In this document: in pieces, positions 13,901-25,704 of the stretch
Layout of the letters: every line of letters starts with the position of its first letter
How positions within the stretch are numbered: the first letter of the stretch is position 1
Source: Pocillopora verrucosa
Taxonomy: Eukaryota > Cnidaria > Anthozoa > Scleractinia > Pocilloporidae
Reading direction: 5' to 3'
DNA: 64,000 bases
Assembly: GCF_036669915.1 (NCBI RefSeq)
Contig: NC_089321.1
Coordinates: 14,997,292-15,061,291, forward strand
Translations under genes and position numbers: made by a program
Notes under the pieces: model-generated
What the model saw: only the letters and a program-made list of their open reading frames with translations
Told to the model about the DNA's origin: nothing
The model's database searches: none

Positions 13901-14010
13901 ATGGTGCAACAGTTTACAGTGAGGCGTATAATCGCAAGAAGCTCCCGGACTGTTCATATTTAGAATGGATGAGCAAACACTTGGCGAAAAAGGCTTTGGC
14001 TACCGTATGA
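10921..14010 (+). CDS. SAXO1: Stabiliser of axonemal microtubules (SAXO/FAM154 family)
   Basis: SAXO proteins bind and stabilise ciliary and flagellar microtubules. Exons 10921-11009, 12261-12510 and 12868-14010 join in phase to give 493 residues, close to human SAXO1. The start was chosen because it leads straight into the family's cysteine signature: CVCELCDCG at residues 21-29, completed across intron 1 by GYHPH. The rest is basic, proline-rich and built of irregular repeats typical of Mn modules (DNYKPPDEKLDG, KMDGATVYSEAYNRKKLP, PEMTIRQPTLKTQ). There is no signal peptide or membrane segment, so it is cytoplasmic or axonemal. The repeats favour SAXO, but the choice between SAXO1 and SAXO2 orthology is uncertain. 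AATAAA at 14471-14476 could be the poly(A) signal. Confidence 0.85.
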
Positions 14011-15117
14011 CAACTTACACACATGTACTACGAGTAGAAGGAAACAATTTCATTACGCAAATCTCAATTTTTTAACCGTTTGGTTAATTCTTAAATCTAT
14101 CAAAACATGATTATCTTATGTGTAAATATTTCAAATGAAATCTCGTAAACCAGGTGGTCGGTGTCAAGGATTTGATGTGTTGTCAAGACTGAAATACCAT
14201 AGACATTAATTGTCCTTTTTTTTACTGAAAGTTGTAAAAAACAGAAAGGTAAAACTATAACAAGATGTCAGCTTTAGAACAAATCAATCGTATTTTGAAT
14301 GTGGTTGCAGTTTGGCTTATTTTACTTCATCCTCACAGTAGTAGATCCTTCGCGCATGTTTACGCTACTCAGGGAGACTTCTTCGGTGTTCGTACGATCC
14401 AAGGCCCTCTCCGCTAGGACCTCATTTCCTAATAGGGTGCTTTAAGACTGAAAAAAAGGCCCATGGTCCAAATAAATATCTCAGTTTAAAAATTGCACTT
14501 CAAAGACTGTTGTGCCCAACATTTTGTACCATTCGTTTTGCTTGTTTTTTTCGCGTTACACATCTTTTTTTTTTACTAATGAAATCTCCGAGATTTGCAT
14601 GGTCTGATAACGGAAAAACTGAAGACAAAATTATTTAAGTTTCTATTTGGACCTCAATACGTTTTGCTGAAGTTGAGGTATGGTAACGCAAGAGATGGTA
14701 AACACAACCAGCCATTCGCGAAATTCTAACTAAATAGGTAAATTTATTTTTAATAATCTTTCTCGGCGTTGCCGTTCTGACGGCTGAAGGTCCCTGTTCC
14801 CTTGTTTAGCGCCCATCAGCCATCAACAAAACGTCCTTTATTACTAAACACCTCAACAGATGATTTTGCTTGACTGTCATAGGTATTCATGGGCGCTTAC
14901 CTTTGCGGTATGTATCAAAAAACCCAATAAACCTTTTAACCCCCGAATGACTAACATCTGTTCCCCCCTTTCTCCATGTCACTCTTGAGGCAAGTATAAT
15001 GGTCATGAGAATAGACGAAATGCTCGCCAATATAAGAAGCTTCTGGTCGTCAAAAACATCTCCCTGTCAGAACCATATAAAATGAAACGAGGACAGTGGG
15101 GAGAGTAAGAATATTGA
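14011..15117. other. SAXO 3' flank and repeat-bearing spacer
   Basis: No coding sequence is recognised. It contains the probable SAXO 3' UTR with AATAAA at 14471, then copy 4 of the TTAACCCTTT-type repeat. Confidence 0.5.
14931..15113. repeat. TTAACCCTTT-type repeat, copy 4 (diverged)
   Basis: It begins CTTTTAACCCCCGAATGACT and keeps AACATCTGTTCCCCCC and TCTCCCTGTCAGAACC in the family order. The right terminus has decayed. This is the most diverged of the four copies. Confidence 0.6.
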
Positions 15118-15261
15118 GTTATTATTTATTATTATTATTAGTTATTATTTATTATTATTATTAGTTATTATTTATTATTATTATTAGTTATTATTTATTA
15201 TTATTATTAGTTATTATTTATTATTATTATCATAAGTTATTATTTATTACTATTATTACTA

Positions 15262-15292
<31 letters not shown>

Positions 15293-15306
15293 GTTATTAT
15301 TTATTT
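15118..15306. repeat. 23-bp TTA-rich minisatellite
   Basis: Head-to-tail units of about 23 bp, TTATTATTTATTATTATTATT plus AG. The first several are perfect; later ones vary near the right end. It lies downstream of the PLA2-like gene at 15626 and has no coding role. Confidence 0.9.
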
Positions 15307-15625
15307 AGGGTGAAAAGAGCCAACGAAAAGTTGTCAAAATGTTCAATCAAAACACGTGAACACTTATCACATGGAGCAACAGAAAATTTAACGTTAACGG
15401 CGTCAGCGTGCAATAAAGAACCCTGGGAAATGATGTTAATGTGATCCTTCGTCTCCTAGCAAATGTCATCACGAAAAATTTAACAATATTTTGAAACATA
15501 GTTCAAAAGTCATGTATATTATCTCCAGGCAATGAAACAACAAGGTTAAATCGACCTTAGACGGAGAAATCTCCTATTTCCCACGCGTCAAAGGAAGTTC
15601 CCATTCGATTAGCAACAAAGGAGAT

Positions 15626-16464
15626 TCACCTATGCAGACAAGTTGGGTAGCCAGGATAACCATTTTCGCAATCAAACCCGTAAACAAACGGAAGAAGGCA
15701 ATATGTCGATAAATACTGAGGATTTGCATAACGGCAACATGCATCGTGTTGCAGACAACCCTTGTGCAAACAACAATCGCCGCACACCCAGTGCCAGCAC
15801 CAGCATTTCTTCCCGCACATTCCAAAACATTCTTGGTCTGATCCATTGCGCATGTCTTCGCAATCGTGCGATTTCTCGTTTTTACTGGCCCCAATGTTAC
15901 TATCGTACCCAGTCCCTCTTGGAGGTTTGTGAGATTTTCCTGATGGACAAACGCGATTAACAACATTGACTTCATAATCCATGTGATTCCTTGTAAATCG
16001 TTCCATAAAATGATCCTTTGGAGTGTTCTCCAGTGGTCCTCTGGAGCGGATGAGACCCAAAAAGAACAAGTTGCATCTTTCCATAACTTTTGACAGGTGA
16101 GAACTCGACAAGTATTTGGATAAAGTTGCTGAGATTTTCTCCAGCGTTACAACTTCGTTTTCAGTAAGAGATCTTCTTCCTCTCCTCTTAAAATATGCAC
16201 CATGTTTGGTTGATCGCAAAATTTCTTTGACGAACACTTGATGATCTCCTGGGGAATTGCTTTCATAGGACAGTTCTTTGAACTTGCGTTTGATGATTTT
16301 CCGTGCGAGAGATCTCGACATGAACATCGGTACTCTCCTTTCCACTGCCTTGTGTCTGAGGTAAGTCAAAACATAGAAATGTTTATCTTTCAATCGAGGT
16401 GTAAAACTATGAAATTTCATAAGGATTGGCAACCCCAGTTGATAATAACAAATTACCTCGTTAT

Positions 16465-16496
<32 letters not shown>

Positions 16497-17162
16497 AAGA
16501 AACTTACCCCTTTATTCCTTTACCAGATGTAAACTTTGACTCATAAAGATCAAAATGTAAAATTCTTCTGAAATGTGGTCATTACACCGAAGGACCAAGT
16601 ACACAGAAGGAAAAAGACATGGTTTTACTCCAGCTACTCGTACTAATTCATTATTATTAATTATTAATTAACTAATTAATTAATTATTATTAATTCATTA
16701 TTATTGTCAAATCATTTCTAGACTAACCTTGATATGAAAGCTGCGTGTAAACTTTTATTTACTAAGCGATGGAGCAATTGTTTGTTCATGAGAAAATTTC
16801 TCGGGCGTAAACAGCAAAGCAACGCAATAGTATTATAACACAGTGTAACATCTATTCGCTGCCTACCTCAACAATCCAGCGCCGAGAACTTGTAAGTATT
16901 GGATATCTTTCTCCTTATTAGTGTGATATATCGCCAAAGTACGCCCGTTCCGATTATACGTTATACGTATTAGCCTCTCAGACATGTAGAAGCAGATCGG
17001 TGAAACTGTCTCAGCTTGGCCCTGGCCTTTCCAGCAGCCTTTAATAATACTCCCAGCAGCCCTTGTAAATTCAAGGCTCTGTGTAATTTTGGCCTCCATG
17101 TCCAAGTTAAAAAATCGGAGGAAAAAAATAAGCAAACAGCGAGAAGACAAAGATTTCTCCAT
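15626..17162 (-). CDS. Secreted cysteine-rich PLA2-like protein, paralogue B
   Basis: Two exons, 16867-17162 and 15626-16406, join in phase to give 358 residues. Exon 1 starts with a hydrophobic stretch (CLLIFFLRFF), a plausible but weak signal peptide, followed by KGCW and a VLG end. Exon 2 has a basic middle segment with a likely processing site (KRRGRRS), then a C-terminal cysteine cluster: CFGMCGKKCWCWHWVCGDCC, then HKGCLQHDACC, ending in YGFDCENGYPGYPTC. The GCxxHDxCC unit resembles the PLA2 active-site helix (CCxxHDxC), with His and Asp both present, and GMCGxxCWCW could stand in for the calcium loop. Enzyme activity is not established. It is a tandem paralogue of 17831-19357 with the same exon layout. 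I do not recognise a named orthologue. Confidence 0.7.
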
Positions 17163-17830
17163 CGTCTTTGTATAAGCGCTGGTTTTCTTAAAGTGGTATG
17201 GATCTTAGACCTTCTACGATTGCTATCAGAAGGTGGTCTCTGGACTTAGTTCATGATTAGATCCCTGTTATGGAGACAAAACAAACTGTCGGTGTGACTA
17301 GGGCTAGTGTTTTTCACGTGCATGAGGTATCTTGGACTTTGTGTCGGGAAAATACACTGAAATGTAAACACCACAGTTTCTTTAGCAATTTATCCTCTTT
17401 ATTCATTTTCCCATAAATATCCTCATTAAGTGGAAATTTTAACAGGAGCTAACTTCATTCAATTACATCTTAAATATTAGTACAGCTTTCTCTCTAACAA
17501 GACTCAGAACTATATTTATTGAAAATGCTAACTATTTGTCACTGCTAGAACTTTTGGGAGGGTGGTCCCAGCAGAGGTTTATTTGAACACCCTCCCCTCC
17601 CCTCAACTTATGACATATGACAATGGAAATGACACAACATGATATGCCTTGAGATAACGGCAAGAATGTTTTTCCCTTGCTGTGATCCCATCAATTTTTC
17701 TTCTACTCTTTATGTGGAAAAAAACCCGCAAATTTACGCTATTGCAGAAACAACTGAGATGTAGATTACCAGCTTTCATGTCTTGTTTTTCTATTTTCAA
17801 AACACGAACAGACATGAACTGATAACATTT

Positions 17831-19357
17831 CTAAACGCAGCTGGGATATCCCCCGTAGCTATCACAATTGAAGCCATAAAGAAATGGAAACAGACAGTAT
17901 CCTGACAATCGTTTTTTCCTGCAACATAAATCGTGTTCGTAACATCCCTGATGATAACAACAGTCATTACAAACAAGATTCCAGCACCAGCAGCCTGCTC
18001 CACACATTCCTAGACATTTGTTTCCATCCGGATCTCCTCTAAGATCTCTACAAGAGCTCCGCTTTCTGTCAAAAAGTCCTAGGTATCTGTGGGCGGCGGT
18101 TTGTTGGTCACGCGCGTGCGCAGCGACACCAGGCGTTCCCAGCAAGCTCATGGACATCACATGGAAGGCTTTTGTTGCGGCATTTTCTCTTGCTTCGTCG
18201 TGTAGGGCGTGCGAAACATCCAACAGAAGTTGCATTTCCGGTTTCCTTCGAAGCCTCGTCATAGCTCTTTGGTACAGCTCAGAAGAACTTTGTTTCATAC
18301 CCTTTGGCAGATCTGTAACTCTCTCAGATATTGAGTCTTCGGTCCAAATATTGGATTCCTTACCGATAACAAACGGCTCGGAGCCAGGATGGGGCCTACC
18401 ATGCAAAATGAAAACCAAAATGTATCCACCTTCTCCAGGGACTCAATAGTGTCAACCGTTAGCCGTACGTAAAACGGCCAACAAAAATTAACCGTTAGGC
18501 GTAAAAATGGACAAATCTTAGTCGTCGGTCGTAAAAAATTTTAACCCTAAAAAAAACTTTCTGGCTACAACAATGGAAAGATATTATAAGCATTAGCCAT
18601 AAATTGGCTAAAAAATCGGGGGGGGGGGGGGGTTGAGGATGTTTCTTAGTGCCATGGATCATGGGTTTTATAACAAAGTCTTTATGAGTTTTGCTTTCTA
18701 TAGAGATTAATTTTGGCGAGAATCAAAGAGCTAGCGATTTTTTTCCTTGCAAAATTTTCACTCTCATTCGCAGTCCCTCTACCCTGCTGCGCCTCCAACC
18801 TTACCTTCTCTGCTTTCACAAGTAAGCTGTTAACCTTTGGAAGGCGGTAGTTGTCTGAAATTGTTTTAGTTTAGCTCAGTTTTGTTTTTGTTTGTTTGTT
18901 TTAACGCAACAGGTTAAAAGCATTGTGAAAACTTTACTGGTTGTACAAGCATCGTGCTAAATGATTAAAATTTCATTGGGCGAAAATCACTCGCTTGTTA
19001 GTACAACAATGAAGTAATGAATATATGACTGACACTTCAAGGGGTATTTCTAAACAAAAAAATTATTACTAAAACTTACCACAAGAAATTGTGCCCCAAT
19101 ACTTTTACGTGAGTTCTTTGACGATTTGGCTTACTAAATTGCACCAGTACATTGTTGTTTGTGTCTGTCAGTTGTACAAACCCGCGCTGAATCTCGAAGC
19201 ACAAAGAAAGTCTTTCGTTTTTACAATAGCAACCCTTGACGAAGCTATCTGAGCGATTCTCTAGCTTGAGAGGGGATTCACCAGGAGTACATCCTAAAGT
19301 TGCATCACAGAGGCAGACCAGGAATAAAATTTGAAGCAAAAAATGTTGTAAAGTCAT
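17831..19357 (-). CDS. Secreted cysteine-rich PLA2-like protein, paralogue A
   Basis: Two exons, 19080-19357 and 17831-18395, give 280 residues. The start at 19357 was chosen because it opens a clear signal peptide (MTLQHFLLQILFLVCLCDA) followed by a mature region with paired cysteines (KGCYCKNE). An upstream in-frame ATG at 19498 would bury it. Exon 1 ends at VLGHNFLW, the same place as in paralogue B. The C-terminal domain reads CLGMCGAGCWCWNLVCNDCC, then HQGCYEHDLCC, then LYGFNCDSYGGYPSC. The putative catalytic HD pair is intact. The intervening segment is helical and charged, unlike classical sPLA2, which starts near its calcium loop. It could be an enzyme, an inactive PLA2-fold protein or a matrix or venom component; the sequence alone does not decide. 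Confidence 0.72.
18468..18640. repeat. CCGTTAGCCGTA-type repeat with poly-G tract
   Basis: Short degenerate repeats of CCGTTAGCCGTACGTAAAA and AACCGTTAGGCGTAAAAATG lie just upstream of exon 2 of PLA2-like paralogue A, in its intron. They are followed by TTAACCCTAAAAA and a run of about 14 G. This looks like a dispersed non-coding repeat; I cannot name the family. Confidence 0.4.
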
Positions 19358-19499
19358 CCTGGAGGCGAATGTTTCTCCGTAGATCCTTGTCAACAACACC
19401 TTTGAAGAAGAATAGAAAATTGGCGTTTTTTTAATGTCATTTGTGCGAGTATTGCACCATGACCACGGCGCCAGTAGGAAGAACATGCATTGTGTCAAT

Positions 19500-22400
19500 A
19501 TAACCCATTTTTCCAGTTTCCCTTCCCCTTCTTTCTTGTGGCTGAATTTTCCAACGAGGAGTTTCGATTACTCAACGTAGAAACTAAATAATTAATATTT
19601 CAATCTTGTCTTAAGATTTTGAAGCTACGGAAAATGTTTGATCTCGATGACCTTCATGGCTGCAAAGCGGTATATTCTATATCTATATTGCTGCTAACAT
19701 CAACGGAATATCGTTTGTCTACAAACAACAGAAAATTTTATAAGTGTAAAGTAGATTCATTGGTAACTTGCCTAATGGCGCTCCTATTTGGGCCCGCTAA
19801 CCAGCAGGAATTCCTAGTCAGCGGTTCGAGTCTTACCCCGGATAACGACCTGAAATTTATTGACCATTTCTTAAGTTTTCATGTTCAAATTGTCAACTAA
19901 CGTTACTTTTACGAGTTGAGCTCCAAGGTGGATATAAATCAGCGGAACTCTTTTAAGAAATGATAATGATAAAAAAATGGTAGATAAAAAAAATAAAAAT
20001 AAAAATTCATTCATTTCGTCAGTCAAGATTCGCCGTGTTGACTGATTATGGCGGCCACTTCCTATCGCCGGTCACAATAATATATACCGCATATTGATGT
20101 CTGAAGTTCGCCCGGATTTTCAATTAATTAATGATCAATACACATTCCTCGTCATTATTATTTTTATCAACTGTTTTCAGGGTTTATTCGTCTGACACAA
20201 TGTTTACAGCTAGTATCTTCCAAATATACAGTTTTCAATCTGTGAATAATCATAAAAAGAAAGCTTGGCCCCTCACAATCAGAAAAAAAAATAAAACTAA
20301 AAGTAGAATTCTAATGGAGTAAAGGGTTGGCTTAATATACTTGAAATACCTATCATTTGACAAAAACTTAATTAACATGTAAACGAACCTTTTCAATAAA
20401 GACTTGCTTGGTAATTTTCCTTGCAGGAACCCTCCGTTGGTGACGAACTGAAAATGGATGGCCCAGAGTTTCTCCTTAGGACAGAGAGAAAGTTCAAAAC
20501 GTGGGCAAAAAATTGTCGAGATTCAACACAAAGTCAAGCTAATCAAACCTTTCCTTTCCGTTTTACTTTAGGCCTTGTTAGGTCACTGCTTTCCTTTCCA
20601 ATCCCCTGCCACTCTTGTTGTCATGCGATTTACCTTAAAAGCAGCCCACATCATTTTAGCTTTCTGAAACACGACATATCTATACAACAAGAATATTGGT
20701 TATTTTGTTTAAAGTGGTTCCCATTATAAAAATTTCAAAATATTACATAAATAGCTAGGTTCATAGTATTGTGCTTTATTAGTGTCTATACTCGAAGTGT
20801 GGTTGCTTGCCAAGATTTTTTACAGTCTGAATACTCCTCTTGATTCAATACACGCCAAATTATTCGACTATCATCGCAGGAAATGAGGTTGATCATATGG
20901 CAGCTCAAAATAAATTTTCATGCCAAGAAGATGAATTTTTCCTCTTCGCATAGCACCAAATTTAGTTCAGTTTTTAATTCTTCTTAGCATATACTCAACA
21001 AAATATCTTGCTCTTGATTAGATCTCATAAGTCAATGACGAAAGCCGAAACCGAGTTGAGCTATATACAATACGGGATTTTGACTTTCGTATTGAGGTAT
21101 TGTACTTGATATTTTAGCTTCTACGGTGAAAAAAAAATTAACTTTATTTGCCTATAGTCATTGTCGTAAATGATCAATAACATGGAAATTAAACATATGA
21201 GAATCGATCTTCAAAACTCTGAACAACTCTTTCGAGTAATCTACACCTGGCACGTGCAAAGTAGCGTTAAGAGATGATTTGATTAGGAGTAGTGACTAGA
21301 CATATTTAAAAAAAGCATGTTTGCCTGTGCAATTTAGGATTTATGGCCTATCGGCTCGTGAAACTTGTAACGCAATGATGACGTAAGTTTTTAAAGTATT
21401 GGAGAAATCTTTTATTTGATTTTCTCTGAAAACACAAAAGTAGAATTTGATTTGATTCGGGCCTTTTGTTATTCCCAAAGAGGTTTACATCATCGAGAAG
21501 TACGCAAGGACACAAGGACCCTTGATTGTCGGACGTCATCGTCTCGTCTGCGGAAACCAGAAGTGGTTGGTGAAGGAAATATGACGTAATACCACACAAA
21601 TTGGCTTTCAAGATAAATACCAACATATCTTAGTACGAGGCCTGCAAGTAAGCATGGATAGCATGGATGGAGGGTGGGGGCGGGGGGAGTGGATCCTGTG
21701 CCCCCTCCCTATCATTTTTTGGGTAGGAAGAAACTGACAATGCGCCAGCACCGATGTGGGTGGTTGTGATTAGTCAAAGTGACAAACCCGGTTAATATAC
21801 GCTACATTTTGTAAGTGTAATGACTATTTACCCACCATTTTGGCACTTTAACTTTACTTTAACTTTATTGAAATTTGTTACACGTACAGAATAGTATCGA
21901 AAACTGGAGAAGAAAACAGGACGATGTCCCAATTGATATTCAACCCCACTTATATAAACAGAAAATTTCAAGTCTCTCTCTCTGACACAAGGTGTCAGGC
22001 GTGAATCATAAGATTTTCGCGAAATGAACGTCACGCATATTTTAGGGTACAAATCACGCCTTACGCTGGTTCATAAATTCACGAATCACCCTCGCCTTTG
22101 TGAAAAGTTAACGCATCACATGTAAATTTTGGCCTTAATCCGTGGGGAAGGAGAGAATCCTTCCACCTTTATTGTACCAGGGTTTGCGTTTCAGTTAGCT
22201 TGTGCATGCGAGGTTTTAAGTTGGTTGGGGTTGGCTTATTGTTCCTAATAGTCCATTTTACGGTTGTGTGCTTGGTTGCCAAGCCTTTGAATAAAGAGTG
22301 AGGCTAAGGGTGACCTTGTTATGATACAAACCTTGCTGCTTTTCAAATGTAAATTACTTTGTAGATACTGGTCTCTATCACAACAAGGTCACTTTCAGCC

Positions 22401-25400
22401 TCACTCCAAATCAAAGGCATGGCGACTAAGTGCACAACTGTAAAATGAAGTGTGTGAAGTCCATTTTAAGAAGATTAAAGCCAAAGCCAAAGAAACTCAG
22501 AGAGCCCATTATTTAGAACAAAGGATAACAGCATAAAGAGCTTATCAGAAATCAAAGCCATCGTACTTAGCTGTTCTAAATTCCACCATATTACGACTTA
22601 GTTTAGCTTATGATTGGTTGAGAAGGTGGTGCGTGTTTTCTGGACCAATTAAAGGAAAGAGTTGAGCAAAATCAAAATAATCAAGGATTACTGTTGACAC
22701 TTCAGTTTTAAATTGGGTCGTTTCCTCTTTGAATAACAGACAGGGATTTTTTGGACAGTAATGTAAATATTCAAGGCATATTTCCCTGTAACAGTTTAAA
22801 AGAGATTTAGGAAAAAAATTAGCAACAGTGTCTCGACTGAAATCAGTGCAGTATTGCAACTGTCAAAGTAAACTACTCAATGAATGTGTGAAATTACGAA
22901 AGTGTAAAGATCTTATCAGTGACTGATACGACAAGAAATGTATGTTTCCTATCGTAAAATTACCGATAAGTGAAATCTGCTACAAAATTTTTGTGCAGTA
23001 TTGGTCATCCTTTTTCGTGAATTTTTTTCTCAGCGGATTCACAGGTATGTGTTCTCGAGACATAACGGAGAGGCGATTTTAGTTGCATTTAACTTAATCC
23101 TTTCCCTCAAGTACCGGGTTGGAATTTTAAGAGATTTTTGTCAAATTTGCGTCATGTAGATGTGGTTAGTGACGTAATTCCGAATGCGTAAATACCAATT
23201 TGATGTCGTCTTTTTTGGAAGGAAATCCATATAGTCCAAACTGAATTTCTTTGAGTCTTCTTTCAAATTTTCCTCTCCTACTTACTAAAGTGCAAAACGC
23301 AGGAGAACTTAGTCGCAGCTTTGTGAATCAAACTACAGCATTTAACCTAATGGAGAAAAATCCAATCTGTCTTAGATAAACAGATACACGATCACTATGT
23401 GCGTGCATAATCGTTCTTATCTCAACATGAACTGTGTTTATTATCAACTCTATTGAACAGGTTCAAAAGGTCAAGTCTTCCCTTAATGCATTTTGAAACA
23501 CTTGGCTTCGCACCAAGAACTCACACGAACATCTGTTACTGATATTTGCATACTGTGCGTTCTTCTGACGGGTCCGTGTTGTTAACGTTTGTCAACAAGG
23601 AAATAGGTGCCGTTTTCAGGCATTCAAATCTAAACCTTCAATTTTTATGATCGGGCATTTCAAAGTTTTTTATCGTGGCTCTTTAGCCCACACAGTGGGA
23701 GCTTATCCCATTTTCCGCCCTGCATGAGTTGGAGTACTACCTCTCCGGCTCGGCTGGGATTCTTTTCCATCACAGGAAATTGAAGTTATACACGAAAGTC
23801 GTTTTTACTCTGAAAATTTCTTTTAAACCAAACTTGGCGCCTTCGCCAGATATAGATCTCCCTGTAAATTCACGGTTTGTGGATATTCAAAAACGAGCCT
23901 AGGGAGCCACTTCGCATTCCGTTGTAAATCAAACTCCCAACGCGCATTTTTTTTTTTTTTTTACATCGGATTAATTCTTGGTGTGCAGAAGTACAACCCT
24001 ATCATTTTGGATCATTTCCAAAACTGTAGATTTTTGGTAGAGTACGAGATTATCTAAGATACGGTTTGCTGGGATCTAAAAGATTCCCTAAAGCTCGTGA
24101 AACTGATTGAAATCCGCATGGATTACAGAAAGTTTGATAGCGATTGCAATTGTCCGTTCGCTGCTAAGGTTTGTAGCCAAAGCACTTTGATAACAAGGAA
24201 ACATCACACGTAAGCCCACAATCGACTGACAGCATGAAGGGTAGACCTCAAAGTTCCGGTCAAAGCGAAAATAGTTGTGCAAGCCTCTAAATCACAGACC
24301 AGATGAGAACAGAATAGACTTCCCCTGGCGAGCCCTAAGAACAGGATGTTATTGAGAAATTGATTATAGGTTTGTGGGCGGAAGTTCTTACACAGATAAC
24401 CCCGCAAAAAGGCTTATACTCACTTCCGTAGACCCGTTGTCAATACTAGGCAAAAATGCGGGAGCGATCTTGAATAATTTTTCCATGCAATTGAAAATGG
24501 CAAGGAGTAATGTATAGAACTTTTTACTCGTTGAGTGGAGGTGTTCGTCATACACAATGCTGGCAACATTTGAGTCGAATTATTTACTTTTTGACATGGT
24601 TATCTTGCCCACAGTAAACGGAATTTGTCAATGTAATGTTGTATCGCATAAACAAATCTGAAGTGGTTTAACGCGGCAGGGTGGTAATACAAACATGGCA
24701 ATGAAAAACTTACGTAAGCCGTCTGGATAAACAACATTTAACATCCAAGTGGTGGAATTTAAAATTAGATTTAAGTCCATAGCGACCCATAACCTCTTTT
24801 AAATTCTGTCGATAAATGACCTGAAAAACCACCACACTTTACAACTCGCTGCCAAAGTTGTCCTCAACTTATCATTTGGTGAATAAGTCTGTACTTCGCT
24901 CGGCATTCTCGGATGCAGTGAATGATGTGCAGAAAGAACACCATTCTTGGGATTAAGAGAATTCAAGTGCAAAGGATTCTAGAACATACATGCTGACAAT
25001 CACGAGATAATGTTACACGTCATATTTTTTACTTTGTTCTTATTTTTCAGAGGAAGTCGATATCCTCGCTCCACGTTCTTTATCTCCGTTGGTAAAAGAT
25101 AAAATAGTGATTTCAGATAAGCGATAACATTTATTGCTTACGGTTATCCTAAAAAAAGTGTTACTCTCTCAATTGCCGACTGCTATTCACAAGCAAGAAA
25201 AAAAATTTAGGTTTTTCATTAAGATCAATGTCTGCTACGTACGTCAGCACTTGCTTGTTAAGCAATATATCATAGTTTTGACACACCACACACGTAAATG
25301 TTGCTTCTCGTTGTTTACAGGATATGCTAAAGAGAATTTCTTAGTAAAAGAGCCCTTTGGTTTGCATGAGTATGATACTTCTTTTTTTTTTTACGTTAAA

Positions 25401-25700
25401 ACACATTTCAAACGTTTATTTACAACTAGGCGGCTTAGGAAGGATTTATTCGATACGTTTGGTTAACAAGTACGTAAGTGGTTGACGAAACAAGATAAAT
25501 GCCTAGGGGAACATTATTTTCATTTAAAACATATGACCTGAAGCTTGTGAATTAAGCAATTCATTTTAAATGACAGAGTTCTTGTTAGCTGACTTCCTTT
25601 AATTAAGGTTCACCGTAAACCGCAACCAATTGATCAGCCTTCGTTCTCGGCAAGCGCGTTTTTGAAGAGCTGCCTTTGGGTGTTACATTAACCACACTTC
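19500..25700. other. 6-kb interval with no recognised gene
   Basis: Both strands were read. The open frames are short, lysine/phenylalanine-rich and without splice-supported neighbours. A strand of interest at 20430-20540 (frame beginning EPSVGDELKMDGPEF) has an acceptor-like TTTCCTTGCAG in front but no partner exon. Contents otherwise are a foldback element at 22253-22450 and AT-rich spacer that presumably includes the promoter of the peptidase gene at 25705. Confidence 0.5.
22253..22450. mobile_element. Foldback element with ~75-bp inverted arms
   Basis: The left arm (22253-22327; CCATTTTACGGTTGTG...GAGTGAGGCTAAGGGTGACC) is repeated in inverse orientation at 22376-22450 with roughly one mismatch in eight. 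The arms flank about 50 bp of unique sequence. There is no open frame. It resembles a non-autonomous DNA transposon; target duplications are not clear. Confidence 0.7.
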
Positions 25701-25704
25701 ACAA

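Noticed and set aside
19755-19850. Possible tRNA or SINE head (GGTTCGAGTC B-box-like sequence)
   Set aside because: The upstream A box is poor and no cloverleaf can be folded; kept only as a possible repeat fragment.
25134-25466. 110-codon open frame ahead of the M28B gene
   Set aside because: Composition is that of random AT-rich DNA (Lys, Phe, Leu), with no motif, signal peptide or splice partner.
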